DNA of 64,000 nt from Paraconiothyrium sp. Pb-2020 (lineage: Eukaryota > Ascomycota > Dothideomycetes > Pleosporales > Didymosphaeriaceae). The translations under genes and the position numbers were made by a program. The stretch is from the NCBI GenBank assembly GCA_022419385.1, contig JAJUBI010000006.1:2604001-2668000 (forward strand), given 5' to 3'. Of this stretch, positions 34,150 through 44,519 are shown one piece after another (the stretch's first letter is position 1; each line of letters starts with the position of its first letter). The notes under the pieces are model-generated. The model saw only the letters and a program-made list of their open reading frames with translations, made no database searches and was not told where the DNA came from.

Positions 34150-34769
34150 TGTGGATAGCGGGTGGATGCTTCGTTGAGCAGATAGAGATCAGTGATTTTT
34201 CGAATGTTCCCTTCGGAGTGAACAGGTAGTGTAGATCTGTTGTTCCTCTAATGATTGGAAATGTGTAGTTGTTGCAAGTTGGGTGTTGAATGAGAAACTG
34301 GGTTTGGACATTTGATATGGTATATATTGTATACATTGAGGCTCTCCTTGATGACTGGCATGTGTCTGATTCCCGTTCCGTGTGAAGCTTGGCTGTGTGA
34401 CCGACTTGCGGGTAGTGACTCCTAAGCTGGGTGAGTCAATCAGGCTTTACTCCAACACTGCAGGTCACGTCTGGGTGTTCAACTATGAGTATTCACAGTA
34501 TGCAACCCACCAATAACTCCAATACGTGTACTGGGAACAAAAGGTAATAGAATGACAGGAGTGAGCACATACGTGTGGTGGGACTGGGGCACAACTACCA
34601 AGACCTAAATCAAAAGTCACTACGTTCAACATCATTTGCATAAAAGAGCCATGGAAGTTTCCCGGCACCGAGCATAGTATCCTCATGATCCACAACAAGC
34701 ATGGCCCAGGAAAGTTTCTCCAGCACCAAAACCGTGCCTCTTAATGCCTTACCACCAACCCATAATTCT
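34150..34769. other. Intergenic region within the small Cys-rich cluster
   Basis: About 620 bp with the promoter of member A (reading left). AT-rich, with TATATATTGTATAC near 34319-34332, which lies about 170 bp upstream of the member A start and could act as its TATA region. No other gene is supported. Confidence 0.4.
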
Positions 34770-34952
34770 TTACGCGAATCCACCCCACGATTGATGCCTT
34801 GCGTAACAATCGGGACAAGGCGCCCGTACAGTCCTGCCATACTTTTCAGGTGCACCTGTGTACATGAGCGCGCAACCACCGGGACCGCAGAGCTGAAGCT
34901 GGCCGGGAGTATCATGGCCACATTCGTAGCGGTTGACGATGCGTATGCACAT
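34770..34952 (-). CDS. Small Cys-rich protein, MC-Y-CGH family, member B
   Basis: Frame of 60 residues starting MCIRIVNRYECGHDTPGQ. Cysteines at 2, 11, 22, 27, 46 and 49; CGH at 11-13 and a C-x2-C pair (PCPDC) at 46-49 align with member A. The end (ARHQSWGG) resembles the segment after the last C pair in member A, so the frame is probably complete, though a further spliced exon cannot be excluded. No signal peptide. Same strand as member A. Confidence 0.6.
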   Translation of the reverse strand: MCIRIVNRYECGHDTPGQLQLCGPGGCALMYTGAPEKYGRTVRAPCPDCYARHQSWGGFA

Positions 34953-36007
34953 TGTTGATTGCTGTCTGTTGCGGTATTGAGATAATGATCCTTATGCGGA
35001 CTAGAGCTGTCTGAGGTTGATCGTTCAGGTTTCTGTTGCTTTGTGTAGATTCGATAGATACCGGAAGGGGTAGATATAGGTCCCCCTCTGCGGTGCGTGC
35101 TGGCACATGCTACAATGTGCTGGGAATATTTACCGCGTAGGGGTGAAGCCAAATGACATATCCCTTGCGAGTCAACCAATAGAGAGCGAGTCTTGGACTG
35201 GAAATCACAACGTACAACGTCATTGTCATAGTTTCGCCCACGGGTCAACCATTCTTGAAAATTCCATAAGAAGACAACAAGGAGCATGCGGTTTCGCACT
35301 ATGATGCCTCAGCACTGACTTGTTGTATAGGGACTGACGTACCAGCTTTACCGTAAATGGCTCCTGCGCGACTGTATCTATGACGAAGAACAGCGAATGC
35401 GTTCGAAGTATCGTCATCGACCGCTCCCAATACCATGACGTGGCTCCCACACGGCTATTCACTTGAAGACGTTGCGAGACCCCTCCGCATACCTCATCCC
35501 GACCACTCCAAAGAGGCCCGGTCTTTATTCAGCGACCCATCCACCACTTCCCCTTCTTCCTCGCCAGCACCTACCCTCATAATGCCAGTGCACCTTGCAC
35601 AGTGCTTTGCGATACAATCACTCATCTAGCTTGAGACACTCAACACACAACACACAGCGTCGATTACTCCCTGTCCTTCCAGTTACTTCCTGTCCAAAAA
35701 CACAGCCCACTAATGGCGTCCATACATCATCACTGCTTGAACTTCCCGTAAAGCACACCACAATTCACACCCTAATTAGAGGCACATAGCAGATATCGCG
35801 CAACACACCTAATTAAGTCTGTTTTACGTAGACTCTTCGATATTGATTCTAACCAAATAAAAATTTCGACCACTTTACATAAGTATAATAACCGCAATAG
35901 TATACATCTACACACTACCTACGACCCTTGTCACGATCAAGCTTGACCAGAAACAAACCCACGTATTCTACCCCTTGAAAGCTTCCGCGCATCAGAGCTC
36001 TTCCACA
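34953..36007. other. Intergenic region within the small Cys-rich cluster
   Basis: About 1.05 kb between two divergently oriented family members. Longer frames on the minus strand here have no family-like sequence. AT-rich segments near 35860-35910 may form the promoter of member C. Confidence 0.45.
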
Positions 36008-36208
36008 ATGTGCTACCTCCTCCGCAGGAAGTACACTGTTTGCAGGTGCGAAAAACATACAGAACTCAAAAAGTGCCTTGATGGGAACAATGTGCCACGC
36101 GGCTGCACGAATCAAAGAATTTGGATCTGGGATGACCCGCGATATATTGAGGGTATTTGCCGTAGTTGCTCGCGGGAGATCCAGGAAGCTGAGAGGAGGA
36201 GGAGATGA
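36008..36208 (+). CDS. Small Cys-rich protein, MC-Y-C family, member C
   Basis: Frame of 66 residues from the ATG at 36008 (context CCACAATG), starting MCYLLRRKYTVCRCEKHTEL. Cysteines at 2, 12, 14, 23, 33, 51 and 54 follow the spacing of members A and B, with the CGH motif changed to CRC and a final C-x2-C pair (ICRSC). The C terminus is strongly basic (ERRRR). An in-frame upstream codon at 35975 would add 11 residues, but the shared MC start argues for 36008. Opposite strand to A and B. Confidence 0.6.
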   Translation: MCYLLRRKYTVCRCEKHTELKKCLDGNNVPRGCTNQRIWIWDDPRYIEGICRSCSREIQEAERRRR

Positions 36209-36793
36209 GTGAGGGCGCTTTACTTAGGTTTTCTACCGTTGTATTTAATGTTTGTTGTCGTACCTTCTTATTATCTACCTCCTTAGATTAGTATTCACAT
36301 CACAGCGTCAACATCGACGACCTCCACTTCTCTTGGCTACATCAAATGCATATCGTTCGCCATCCTCATCCTCGTACAAGTCACTCTAGGATCCGAGCAC
36401 AACCTCACGCTCCTACATAAAAGTTTGTTTAAACTTAAACTTGGATTGATTCAACACGCCATCTAGGTATCTCGCCTCCCATCCTCGCTGTATGTACTCA
36501 GAAAAACGCCATAATCGTTGCTAAGAGCTCGCAATAGTTAAAGCACTATCCAAAGGTATCCTTTCCACCCAATGGTATATATGCCAGGTCCCATCCATAT
36601 GTATTTTTAAACCCTGGTCGTCTTTATCGGAATTCCAACTGCCTGTGATGCAAATGCAAAGTCTATACAAGAACCAGATGAGATGAAAAAGGGACATGTC
36701 CCGAGATAGGGTCGGAAAATGGGGGTCGGAAAATGGCCTTTTGCGAAAGGCCAAAGATGCGGAAGTATCGTAGAAAAGTACAGGTGAGAAAGC
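36209..36793. other. Intergenic between convergent genes
   Basis: 3' flanks of member C and of the LRR protein gene. No gene seen. Confidence 0.5.
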
Positions 36794-39700
36794 CTAGCTC
36801 GGCAGCCTCGGCCTCGACCAAATATTGTCGGAAAACGACATCTCGATTTCCTTCTCCAGGGTGCTAACTTTCTTCAGCGTATCGTCTTTTTCCAGCGCCC
36901 CGGTTCCATTCCGCACACCCTGCGTGGGTGGCCCACCAATGCGTATAGTCGGCACCCCTACGGTCGGCGCCACGCCGAGCTGCAGATCCTTCTCCGCCGT
37001 CGGCGTGCTATCAATCTTGACCTTTTCCACTAACTTCCCGAGACTAGTCGCGGTATCCGGCCTCTCAAACTCTTCGTCGTCAACGTCCAGCGCGGTCGGA
37101 ATCCCATTGGCGAGGTTGTAATTACGTTGGAGATACTGCTGAAGGCGGTATTCCTGGCGCTCCCAGCTCTCGTCTACAAGGCTGAGGGCAGCTTTGATGT
37201 CCTGGTCTGATAGGCCCATGGGTAGCGTTTTATCTGATCTTGATTGGCCGCGGACACGAGAGGCAAATTTCTGGCGGACAGAGGGAGAGCGGCGGTGTGC
37301 CGTAGGAGCGGTGGTGCCGTCGTCGCGGAGTTGTTTCACTTGGTCTTCGGTCGTTTTGAGGGCGAGTTGTCTACTCTCGTCCATAGAAGGAAGGTGCAGA
37401 AGGGTGGTGTTGCGGTGCAAGGCATTTACAAGGTCGGTAAAGCCTTGGAGGGGTATGCCGTTATTTTCACAGTAGAGCTGCTGTAGCGTGGTATTGACTT
37501 TAAGGACGTCAGCTAAGGTGTTGGCACCTTGAAGACCGAGCTTTTGATCTGGGAGAAGTCAGTCATGGATTTCGTTTTCGTAGCAATGATATTGAACTTA
37601 CACTTGATTAATAGAACCCGTAGCGTGCGGTTCTTCTGAAGACCTCGCAGTGCACGATTTATGCCGACGCCTAATTTAGTTGTCTCGAGTCGTGAGTCCT
37701 CGCCCGACATGTCCAACCATTCAAGTGTACTATTATCGGAGAACATCCGTTCGAGTGCCAAGCAAGTCTCTTCTGAGGCATCGCTGGGTAACGACGCGCG
37801 GGAGATATCGAGGTGTCGAATAGTGTTGTTCCGTGCGAAGGCAACAATCAACTGTCGAAAGTCCTCTTCTCTTTCAAACTCAATCAGACGAATAGTCAGA
37901 TACGAGGGTGCTACACCTTCCGCAATTGCATTCGTAAGCTCTCTAAGGCCCTGCTCAATGTAGTTCTCGCTGACGTCGAAGTGGAGATTACGGGCCTTCC
38001 CAGGCCTTTCGTTCATTGATCGTAGTAAGAATGCGACTGATTCGCCAGTAAGGTAGCAATGGTCCAGTCGGAGCTCCCGGAGCGCTGCTGATTGCTTGTA
38101 ATTGATGAGGTAGCTAAAAAGGTATCAGCAGAGAAAGCTAATGCAGCACAGGCAGTAGGTATGCCCCAAAAATTAGTAGTAGACAGCACCGATACCATAG
38201 ACATGTTACAAAAAGAGGTTTGAAGTGCCATACGTTGCCGAAATCGTAGAAGACAAGGCTTCTACTGCGATAGGACAAAACAGAAACTTACCTTGCTATA
38301 GCATCAACGGTCGCCTTGTTTAACGAGGTTCCACTCAGGATCAACTCCTGTAATCTCCAAGCATGGAAAGTCTCAACCGTTATGAGGGGCTCATCACCAG
38401 AAGTTCGCGCGACATTCGAAAGATTAAGTTTAGTGAGGTATCCAAAGACCCCAATCTGAGAGTCAAACATTGTAGGAGAAACTCGGAAGGGGTTCGAAGA
38501 AAGGTCCAGGGCTTCCAAGGTGTTCTCTTGAGGTCGAAGAGCGTCCAAAATGAGAGACAAGGTCCGATCCGTAAGCCCACAGCCACTCAACTCCAGGGCG
38601 CGAATGTGACAGGAGCGTTCAACAGCTGCAGCGACCAGGTAGTCGAGGTCTGTTTCCCCAAGTTGGATGTTATTTAGCGCAATCCAATCAACGTTTGTAG
38701 ACTGGTATTTGCAGAGCGGAAACAAGGCTTCGACGATACCACAACCGACATCTCTTGCTTTAGCGGTCGATGCCAGATGGTCTCTGGGCTTCCTAGCAAT
38801 ACACCCAGAAAAGTCCAGCCGTCTAAGCCTGCGGCTTGTCACAGCCAAGGCTCGTGTTTCTTGCACGAGCAAGCATGACCGCCCCAGTTCCTCGACATCT
38901 AGACGTAGTACTGTCCCTCTTTTAGTTTTGGTGCAGACATGATCGTCACCAAAGTGGTCCGTTAGGCCATTGAGACAGTCCAGGGAGATACCTTTGAAAG
39001 ATATCCCACCAAAATTCTCGTTGTATCGTAAAGAACGCATGACGGCTAGCAATTCAAGTTCTGTATAATGTGCTTGGCGTCCAGCAGGCGGCATGAGTTC
39101 GAAACGAGGATGATCTTCATCTGGGTACGTGATCCGATAGCGAATGTTCTCTGGCTTCACACCGTATGCGGCGCAGTATCCAATGAGGGTCCTGTCCAGG
39201 CTGTCTTGGCTGATCCCATGCGGGCTGGCTTGGCGTAATATGTCATGTTTCACCGAGTCTGGAACGATGAACTGGTATGGGCGCGACTCCCATTCGGGCC
39301 TTAGATTTCCCTCAACGTATCGAAGACGCACAGCAATATCGTGGGAAGCGAGTGATGCCAAGTGAAGCACCTTGGGTCGTTGTAGAGGTGTCCGGAAGGT
39401 AAGTTCGAAAGTATCGTCAAGTTCGCTAACGCGCAATTCCGTAATACTGAGAATGCCGTAAGATGACTGGGTGTTGTTTGAAAGTAGTGAAGGACTCGAC
39501 GCCCGTTGGGACTGCGGCTTGAAAAGGGGTATCAAATGAACTTTATGAACACCAATGGCAAGAAAACAAACAGACGCAAGAGCTTTGGGAAGATCATCTG
39601 ACGATGCTCGAGTACTACTCTTGCTATTTGGACGTTGGACGACTTTATAGATGGCATAGTGTTGAGGGACATAGTCCGACTCACTTTCGACAACACGCGC

Positions 39701-40555
39701 AGCCAAATGCGAATTGTAGGCGGAGAGTGGGTTTGCGTCTGCGAGTCTGCCAACGTTGGCTGCCTCGCGGACTTTTGCGAGCCACGCATGCATTTCGTCT
39801 GGGTCCCCGAATTGGAGGGTCATGGACGAGGCGTGATTTGTCTCATCGTCGAGGTAGAAGACCTCAAACGCAAAATGAGGTCTTCCATCGTCCTGGTGAA
39901 ACACTGCTACAATCTGGCGAAGAGGAATGCCCAGGTCACGATCGCCAGAATGGTCGGACGCCAGCGATTGGAGTTCGTGAGACGATCCAAGTGACGGGCT
40001 CTGGCTATGGCGGTATGAAGACATACGTTTGTACGTGGAAAAGGTTATAGGAAAGGCTTCGGCAGCTTTTTGGTAAGTTTTGAAGCGCATGAGGTGCGTG
40101 TCCGTGAGCACGAGGTACTCCTTCTTCTTCCGGAACATGGAGCTGCTTGTCTGCACTTCTCCATGAAGCAACGGCTGGCGCGTGCTTGGGGGTTCTTCGG
40201 GCTGGGCCGTCCAGTTGTTGGATAGGGTGCGGGCACGGGAGAAGGCTACGTCGATTGATTCTTCGTTCTCGTCCGGCAGACGACCGCCCTTGAACGAGCC
40301 GAAGACTGAGCTCGCCCGCTTGCCGCTCCCACGCGACGCGGGCGAGCGCAGCGTGGGGCTTCCTCGCAGCGTATGTCCGTCGAGCGGGTCGTCGTCGTCG
40401 GCCAGCAGCGAACTGGAGCCGGTGGTCGAGAGGGTGGTCCTGATGGACGCGGTGCGGCGCTTCCGCAGCAGGTTCGCGGGCTCCTCATCGTCCTGGATGG
40501 TCTGCGCACCGAGGAGGGAGCTGCGGCCAAAGAAGCTGCGGCGTTTACTCGCCAT
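36794..40555 (-). CDS. PH-like and leucine-rich-repeat protein (CARMIL-like architecture)
   Basis: Three exons read downward: 40555-38292, 38113-37602 and 37548-36794, giving 1176 residues. Introns of 178 and 53 nt are in frame (AIAR to SYLINYKQ; VLLIK to YQKLGLQG). Residues 1-120 are disordered and basic/Ser-rich. Residues 145-280 look like a PH-like fold (KKKEYLVLTDTHLMRFKTYQ, later LQFGDPDEMHAWLAKVREA), and a second such stretch follows. From about residue 590 there are ribonuclease-inhibitor-type leucine-rich repeats (LRRLDFSGC, IRALELSGCGLTD, LEALDLSSNPFRVSP, LQELILSGTSLN, IRHLDISRASL). The C-terminal 200 residues are disordered with a short coiled coil. The order PH then LRR resembles CARMIL regulators of actin capping protein; membrane-cortex function is inference. 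The start is the ATG at 40555, since the frame upstream has no ATG. Confidence 0.82.
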
Positions 40556-41184
40556 GGTGAGCGTCTGCGAAGGCCTGCGCCGCGCAGGGCAAGGCAAAGC
40601 TCATGCCGCGGACGGCCCGGAGTCGAAAGTCGGCAGCACAGCAGACAAGCAGGCGACGGTCGAGCTGGGTGCGTGGTGGCGACGGTGTATGCAGCGCGGG
40701 CACTAGGAGCTGGAACTAGAGGCTGAGCTGGGAGCACAGCTTGGGGAGGGTGCAATGCGGAGTCGGCGGCGCGGGCTCGGTGGGAGGATGCGCATACGCG
40801 GCGGTATATAGACAGCGGGAATCACAGGCTCGTCCAGCGTGCAAGTGTCGGCACCACTGTGGGCCGCGGCGCGGATCCAGCGACCTGGTCTCTGCTGGCA
40901 CGCCGGCGGCTGGCGTGGAGATTGGACACCAGAGCCTGCAGAGCAGCGCAGAGGCCCAAGCCAGCCGTTGCAGAGACGCTGCGAGGCTGCGTAACCGCGC
41001 CGATCGCAATCGCTGCGCCGGGCCAGTCGCTTGCTGCCGCCGTGGCTGCAGGGATCAGCGACACGATACGCACTATACGCGGAACCCGCGCCCGGCGCAT
41101 CAACCTTTCTCCGCCCAAAAGTCGTAACACCGCGCCTGCCATTGCACGCCCGCCATCCACCGCTGCGGCCCGCCCGACGCCTCG
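40556..41184. promoter_or_regulatory. GC-rich divergent promoter between the LRR gene and PET127
   Basis: 629 bp separate the start codons of two genes that read away from each other, so both promoters lie here. The region is very GC-rich, which creates long chance frames on both strands (for example 40703-41797 minus); these are rich in Arg, Ala, Cys and Pro and have no family character. No TATA element is seen. Confidence 0.6.
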
Positions 41185-43700
41185 ATGAACCGATGCCCGC
41201 TGCCGACGGCTCTGCAGCTGCGATGCGCCCTGCCCCGCCCGCCGTGGATCCACAGTCGCCTTCCGCACCACGGCCGCAGCTTTGCCTTCGCCGCACGCCT
41301 CGCGAAGGACCACGACCACGACGGCGCGGCCAGCCCGGAGCCCCAGCACGAGGACGCCAAGGGCACCAAGAAGCACGCCGGCAAGAAGAGCAGCAAGAGG
41401 AAGGCCGACGACACGGGCCACGACAGCGGCAAAGGCACCAAGAAGGGACAGGACAGCAAAGATGGCAGCGAGGGCACCAACAAGGCGAAGAAGGAGCGCA
41501 GGCCCGAATACAAGGGCGACAAGAAAACGGGCGGGGCAGATGCAAAAGGCGGCAGCGATGGGCCGGAAAAGACCGTCCGGAAAGTGGGCAGCAGACGTGC
41601 GCGAGGTGTGCGGAAACCGCGAGTGGCCGCAATGCATCCTCCCGTGGATAGTCTTGTAGAACGGAAGATTGCTCAACTGCGGAAGGAGATCGACGAGATA
41701 CAGCAGAAGAACAACGCGGTACTTCCAGACGTTCCGGCCAAAACTCTGCTGAACGGATCTGGAGGAACGAGCCTGAAGGACGCTCTCCTTGGCGCAAAAC
41801 AAGGCGGAAGGCCCAAGAAAGCGGGGACCCAGATTTCCGAAGACGACTTTGAAAAGCTCGACATCAAGCACCTAAACCCCGAAGAACTGGATTTCCAGCC
41901 TGTGGATCATGAGATACCCCCCGTCCCCCGGCTGTCGTATGGTCTGGACCGCGTCCTCTTTAACCCTGGCGTCTATCGCCTTCAGGACCCGCGTTCGCGT
42001 ATCTACAATTTCGACCCATATCTCGAAAAGATCATGTCCGTCAACGAATTCAACTTCTCCGCTCTGAGTGAATACAAGACTTCTTCCAAGGATGAAGAAC
42101 TCCTGGCCCTCACAGAAAAAATGGGGACAAAGTTCACTGGGTCTACATCAAGCATGTCGGGCGTCCTGCAACACTTCCACTTCCTACTTTCAAACTTCCG
42201 CAAGCTCAACCACGAGATGCTCTCAAAGAAGTTTCCAGGCCCAACAGACAAGTTTTCTAAGATTACCGAAGGTCCTAGTGCCATCTTTCTGCGGTGGAAG
42301 GACGGCAAGTATGCCATCGATGCCGATAAAGCGTATGACCAGCCAAACATCATGAGCTGGCTCGGTCATTCTCTTGAGAAACTTTTGACTGTTGATCGTA
42401 CAGAATTTGAGCGGTACCGTCGCTCCAGCGGGGACGCTGTTCCAGGAGAGGACGAGTCATCCAGGTGCTACCATTATTCCAAGCTTGGAAACTTCCTCAT
42501 GCGCTCTCAGCTGGATGCATACGACCCGCGATTACCTGGGACGGGGATATTCGACCTAAAAACCCGCGCTGTGGTGTCGATCCGCATGAATCATCAAGAG
42601 TACGAGACTGGCAAGGGCTATCAGATCAGGTATGACCACGGTGAATGGGAGTCTTACGAGCGCGAATTCTACGACATGACGAGGGCCACAATGCTGAAGT
42701 ACTCTTTGCAAGTGCGGATGGGCCGAATGGACGGCATCTTCGTTGCGTACCACAACGTGGAGCGCATCTTTGGTTTTCAGTATCTTCCACTCGAGGACAT
42801 GGACAATGTATTGCATGGTCAGAAAGACACATGTCTCGGTGACCAAGAATTCAAGATGAGTATAAGCTTGTTGGACGAGTTGATGCAGAAAGCTACTCAA
42901 CAGTATCCCGAGCAGGTGAGTGCTACGACAGCCTGATGAAACCTCTACCTAACGTAAGACAGACACTACATATGCACTTCCACACTCACAAGAGCGGTCG
43001 CGGCAACCCGCCTTTCATGTACATCTTTGCCGAGCCTGTCACGGAGGAACGAGCAGATGAAATACAGAACAAGAACCAAGAGGCGCATAGAGCTTTCGAA
43101 CGGGACATTGTCGGCATTGTCAAAGATGATCCCGCCCTACAAGCGGAATGGCAAGAGATACAAGATCGCGTCGACGATGAACTCAACGGCGAACATGGAG
43201 TGGTCACCAAGAAGGCAGAAAGGGCAGAAGATGTTGAAGCTACCGCTGAAGAGTCAACACTGTCGAGCGACGACACACCGGAAGAAGAAGGTCATACATC
43301 GGCCGAGAATGCTGACGAACCGGACGTTCCAAAAGGCCCGCTGATAGGATGGACCTTGGCAGTTCGCCACAGGCTAAACGGACACTACGTGGAAAGGCCG
43401 GTGAACCTTACGCCTGAAGACAGCTGGACGATTGAATATCACATACGCGAACTGAATGAGACCGACCGGTGGGACTTGTACGAGAAGGTCAAGAAGAATC
43501 GCAACCAACTCATTGGCGAGGAACGAGATAAAGAAGGCGCCAAGAAACATATGGAAAAGTACCGCGAATTAATCAAGAAGTACAGCGACAGAGGTCGTCA
43601 GTGGAGGGAAGAGCAAGATGCGTTGGCGGCAAAGGTGGAAACCAAGGTGTATGAACCGTTGGGACCAGGATCACAGAGCCAGAACCAGAGCACTGGCTAA
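41185..43700 (+). CDS. PET127: Mitochondrial RNA processing/degradation protein PET127
   Basis: Two exons, 41185-42915 and 42963-43700, giving 822 residues; the 47-nt intron joins TQQYPEQ to TLHMHFHTHKSGRG. The N terminus is basic and lacks acids for about 40 residues (MNRCPLPTALQLRCALPRPP), fitting mitochondrial import. A Lys-rich low-complexity part follows. The Pet127 domain spans roughly residues 225-640, with conserved segments YGLDRVLFNPGVYRLQDPRS, FNFDPYLEKI-like sequence, SSMSGVLQHFHFLLSNFR, FLRWKDGKYAIDADK, FDLKTRAVVSIRMN and RMGRMDGIFVAYHNVERIFG. In yeast Pet127 is a mitochondrial membrane-associated protein needed for 5' processing and stability control of mitochondrial RNAs; the core is related to PD-(D/E)XK nucleases. 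The C-terminal part has an acidic insert (about 660-710) and a charged helical tail. Confidence 0.92.
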
Positions 43701-44450
43701 TCTTCTTACATGATACCCAGACTTGTGGATGGAAAGTCAGATATGTACAATATGTAGTATATGTAGGATAGCGCTGTGGGGTTTGTATTTGTATGATAGC
43801 ATGTATATATGAGGCTAGTAGGAAAGGCAAAATTAGCGTAGCGCAAGTAGGATAGTATACAGGACTAACGCATGTTTGTAATTAGTACATGGTATGCAGC
43901 TCATATAGACATGCTCACACTATTTGCAATGATTCAACTCGTGTAGCTAGGCAACAACTGAGTCACAGTCGCCGAAACTAATGGGTATTCAAGCTTACAT
44001 ACGTGGGTATGAAAACAGCCACATGCATGGAAACAAAATGTTGCAGATGGATCGTTAGTTGACTTACCCTACGAAAACGACTGTTTGTTTCCGCAGCGAT
44101 GAACCTTCTATGCCGTGTGCTTGAAGGAGGTTGTTACCTTGAAGGAAGGGCCTACCGAAACCAGCTCTTTAAGTTGCGTCGACCAAAGTGCATAATTCTA
44201 CAAAGGTAGGCATTTTCACTTAGCTCACGTAAGAGATGCAGGTGCTGACTCGCGTGTTTGGCGAGCACAGACCCACAGCTCGTCATGTCTTGGTGGAGCT
44301 TCTGTAGCTTTGCTGGATGCGCGCGATTGCCTCCACAGCGATGCGGACGACCGCTGCTGCCCAAACCTATCGCCGTGTCTTGCCCTGCTCTCGAGCCTTT
44401 GAGCCTGCCTCATTTGAGCTTGCAAGGTTCATTGGTTGAGCCCCCCACGA
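43701..44450. other. Intergenic region between PET127 and the UBA-protein gene
   Basis: AT-rich 3' flank of PET127 (TATGTA-type repeats near 43740-43770) grading into the promoter of the next gene. No gene seen. Confidence 0.5.
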
Positions 44451-44459
44451 TATATTATA
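44451..44459 (+). promoter_or_regulatory. Possible TATA element of the UBA-protein gene
   Basis: TATATTATA sits about 60 bp before the ATG at 44520, with an inverted CCAAT (ATTGG) some 20 bp further upstream. The spacing would give a very short leader. Confidence 0.35.
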
Positions 44460-44519
44460 CCACCTCCGGCGCAACTCCGCACATCGCATGCCTGAGCTCC
44501 CCGCTCTCCCGCTGCGACC

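Noticed and set aside
40182..40755. Overlapping frames on both strands at the 5' end of the LRR gene
   Set aside because: GC-driven shadows of the disordered N-terminal coding region.
40703..41871. Two long open frames (349 and 364 codons) on the minus strand over the PET127 5' part
   Set aside because: Rich in Arg, Ala, Cys, Pro and Ser with no family character; a by-product of high GC opposite a real coding region and promoter.
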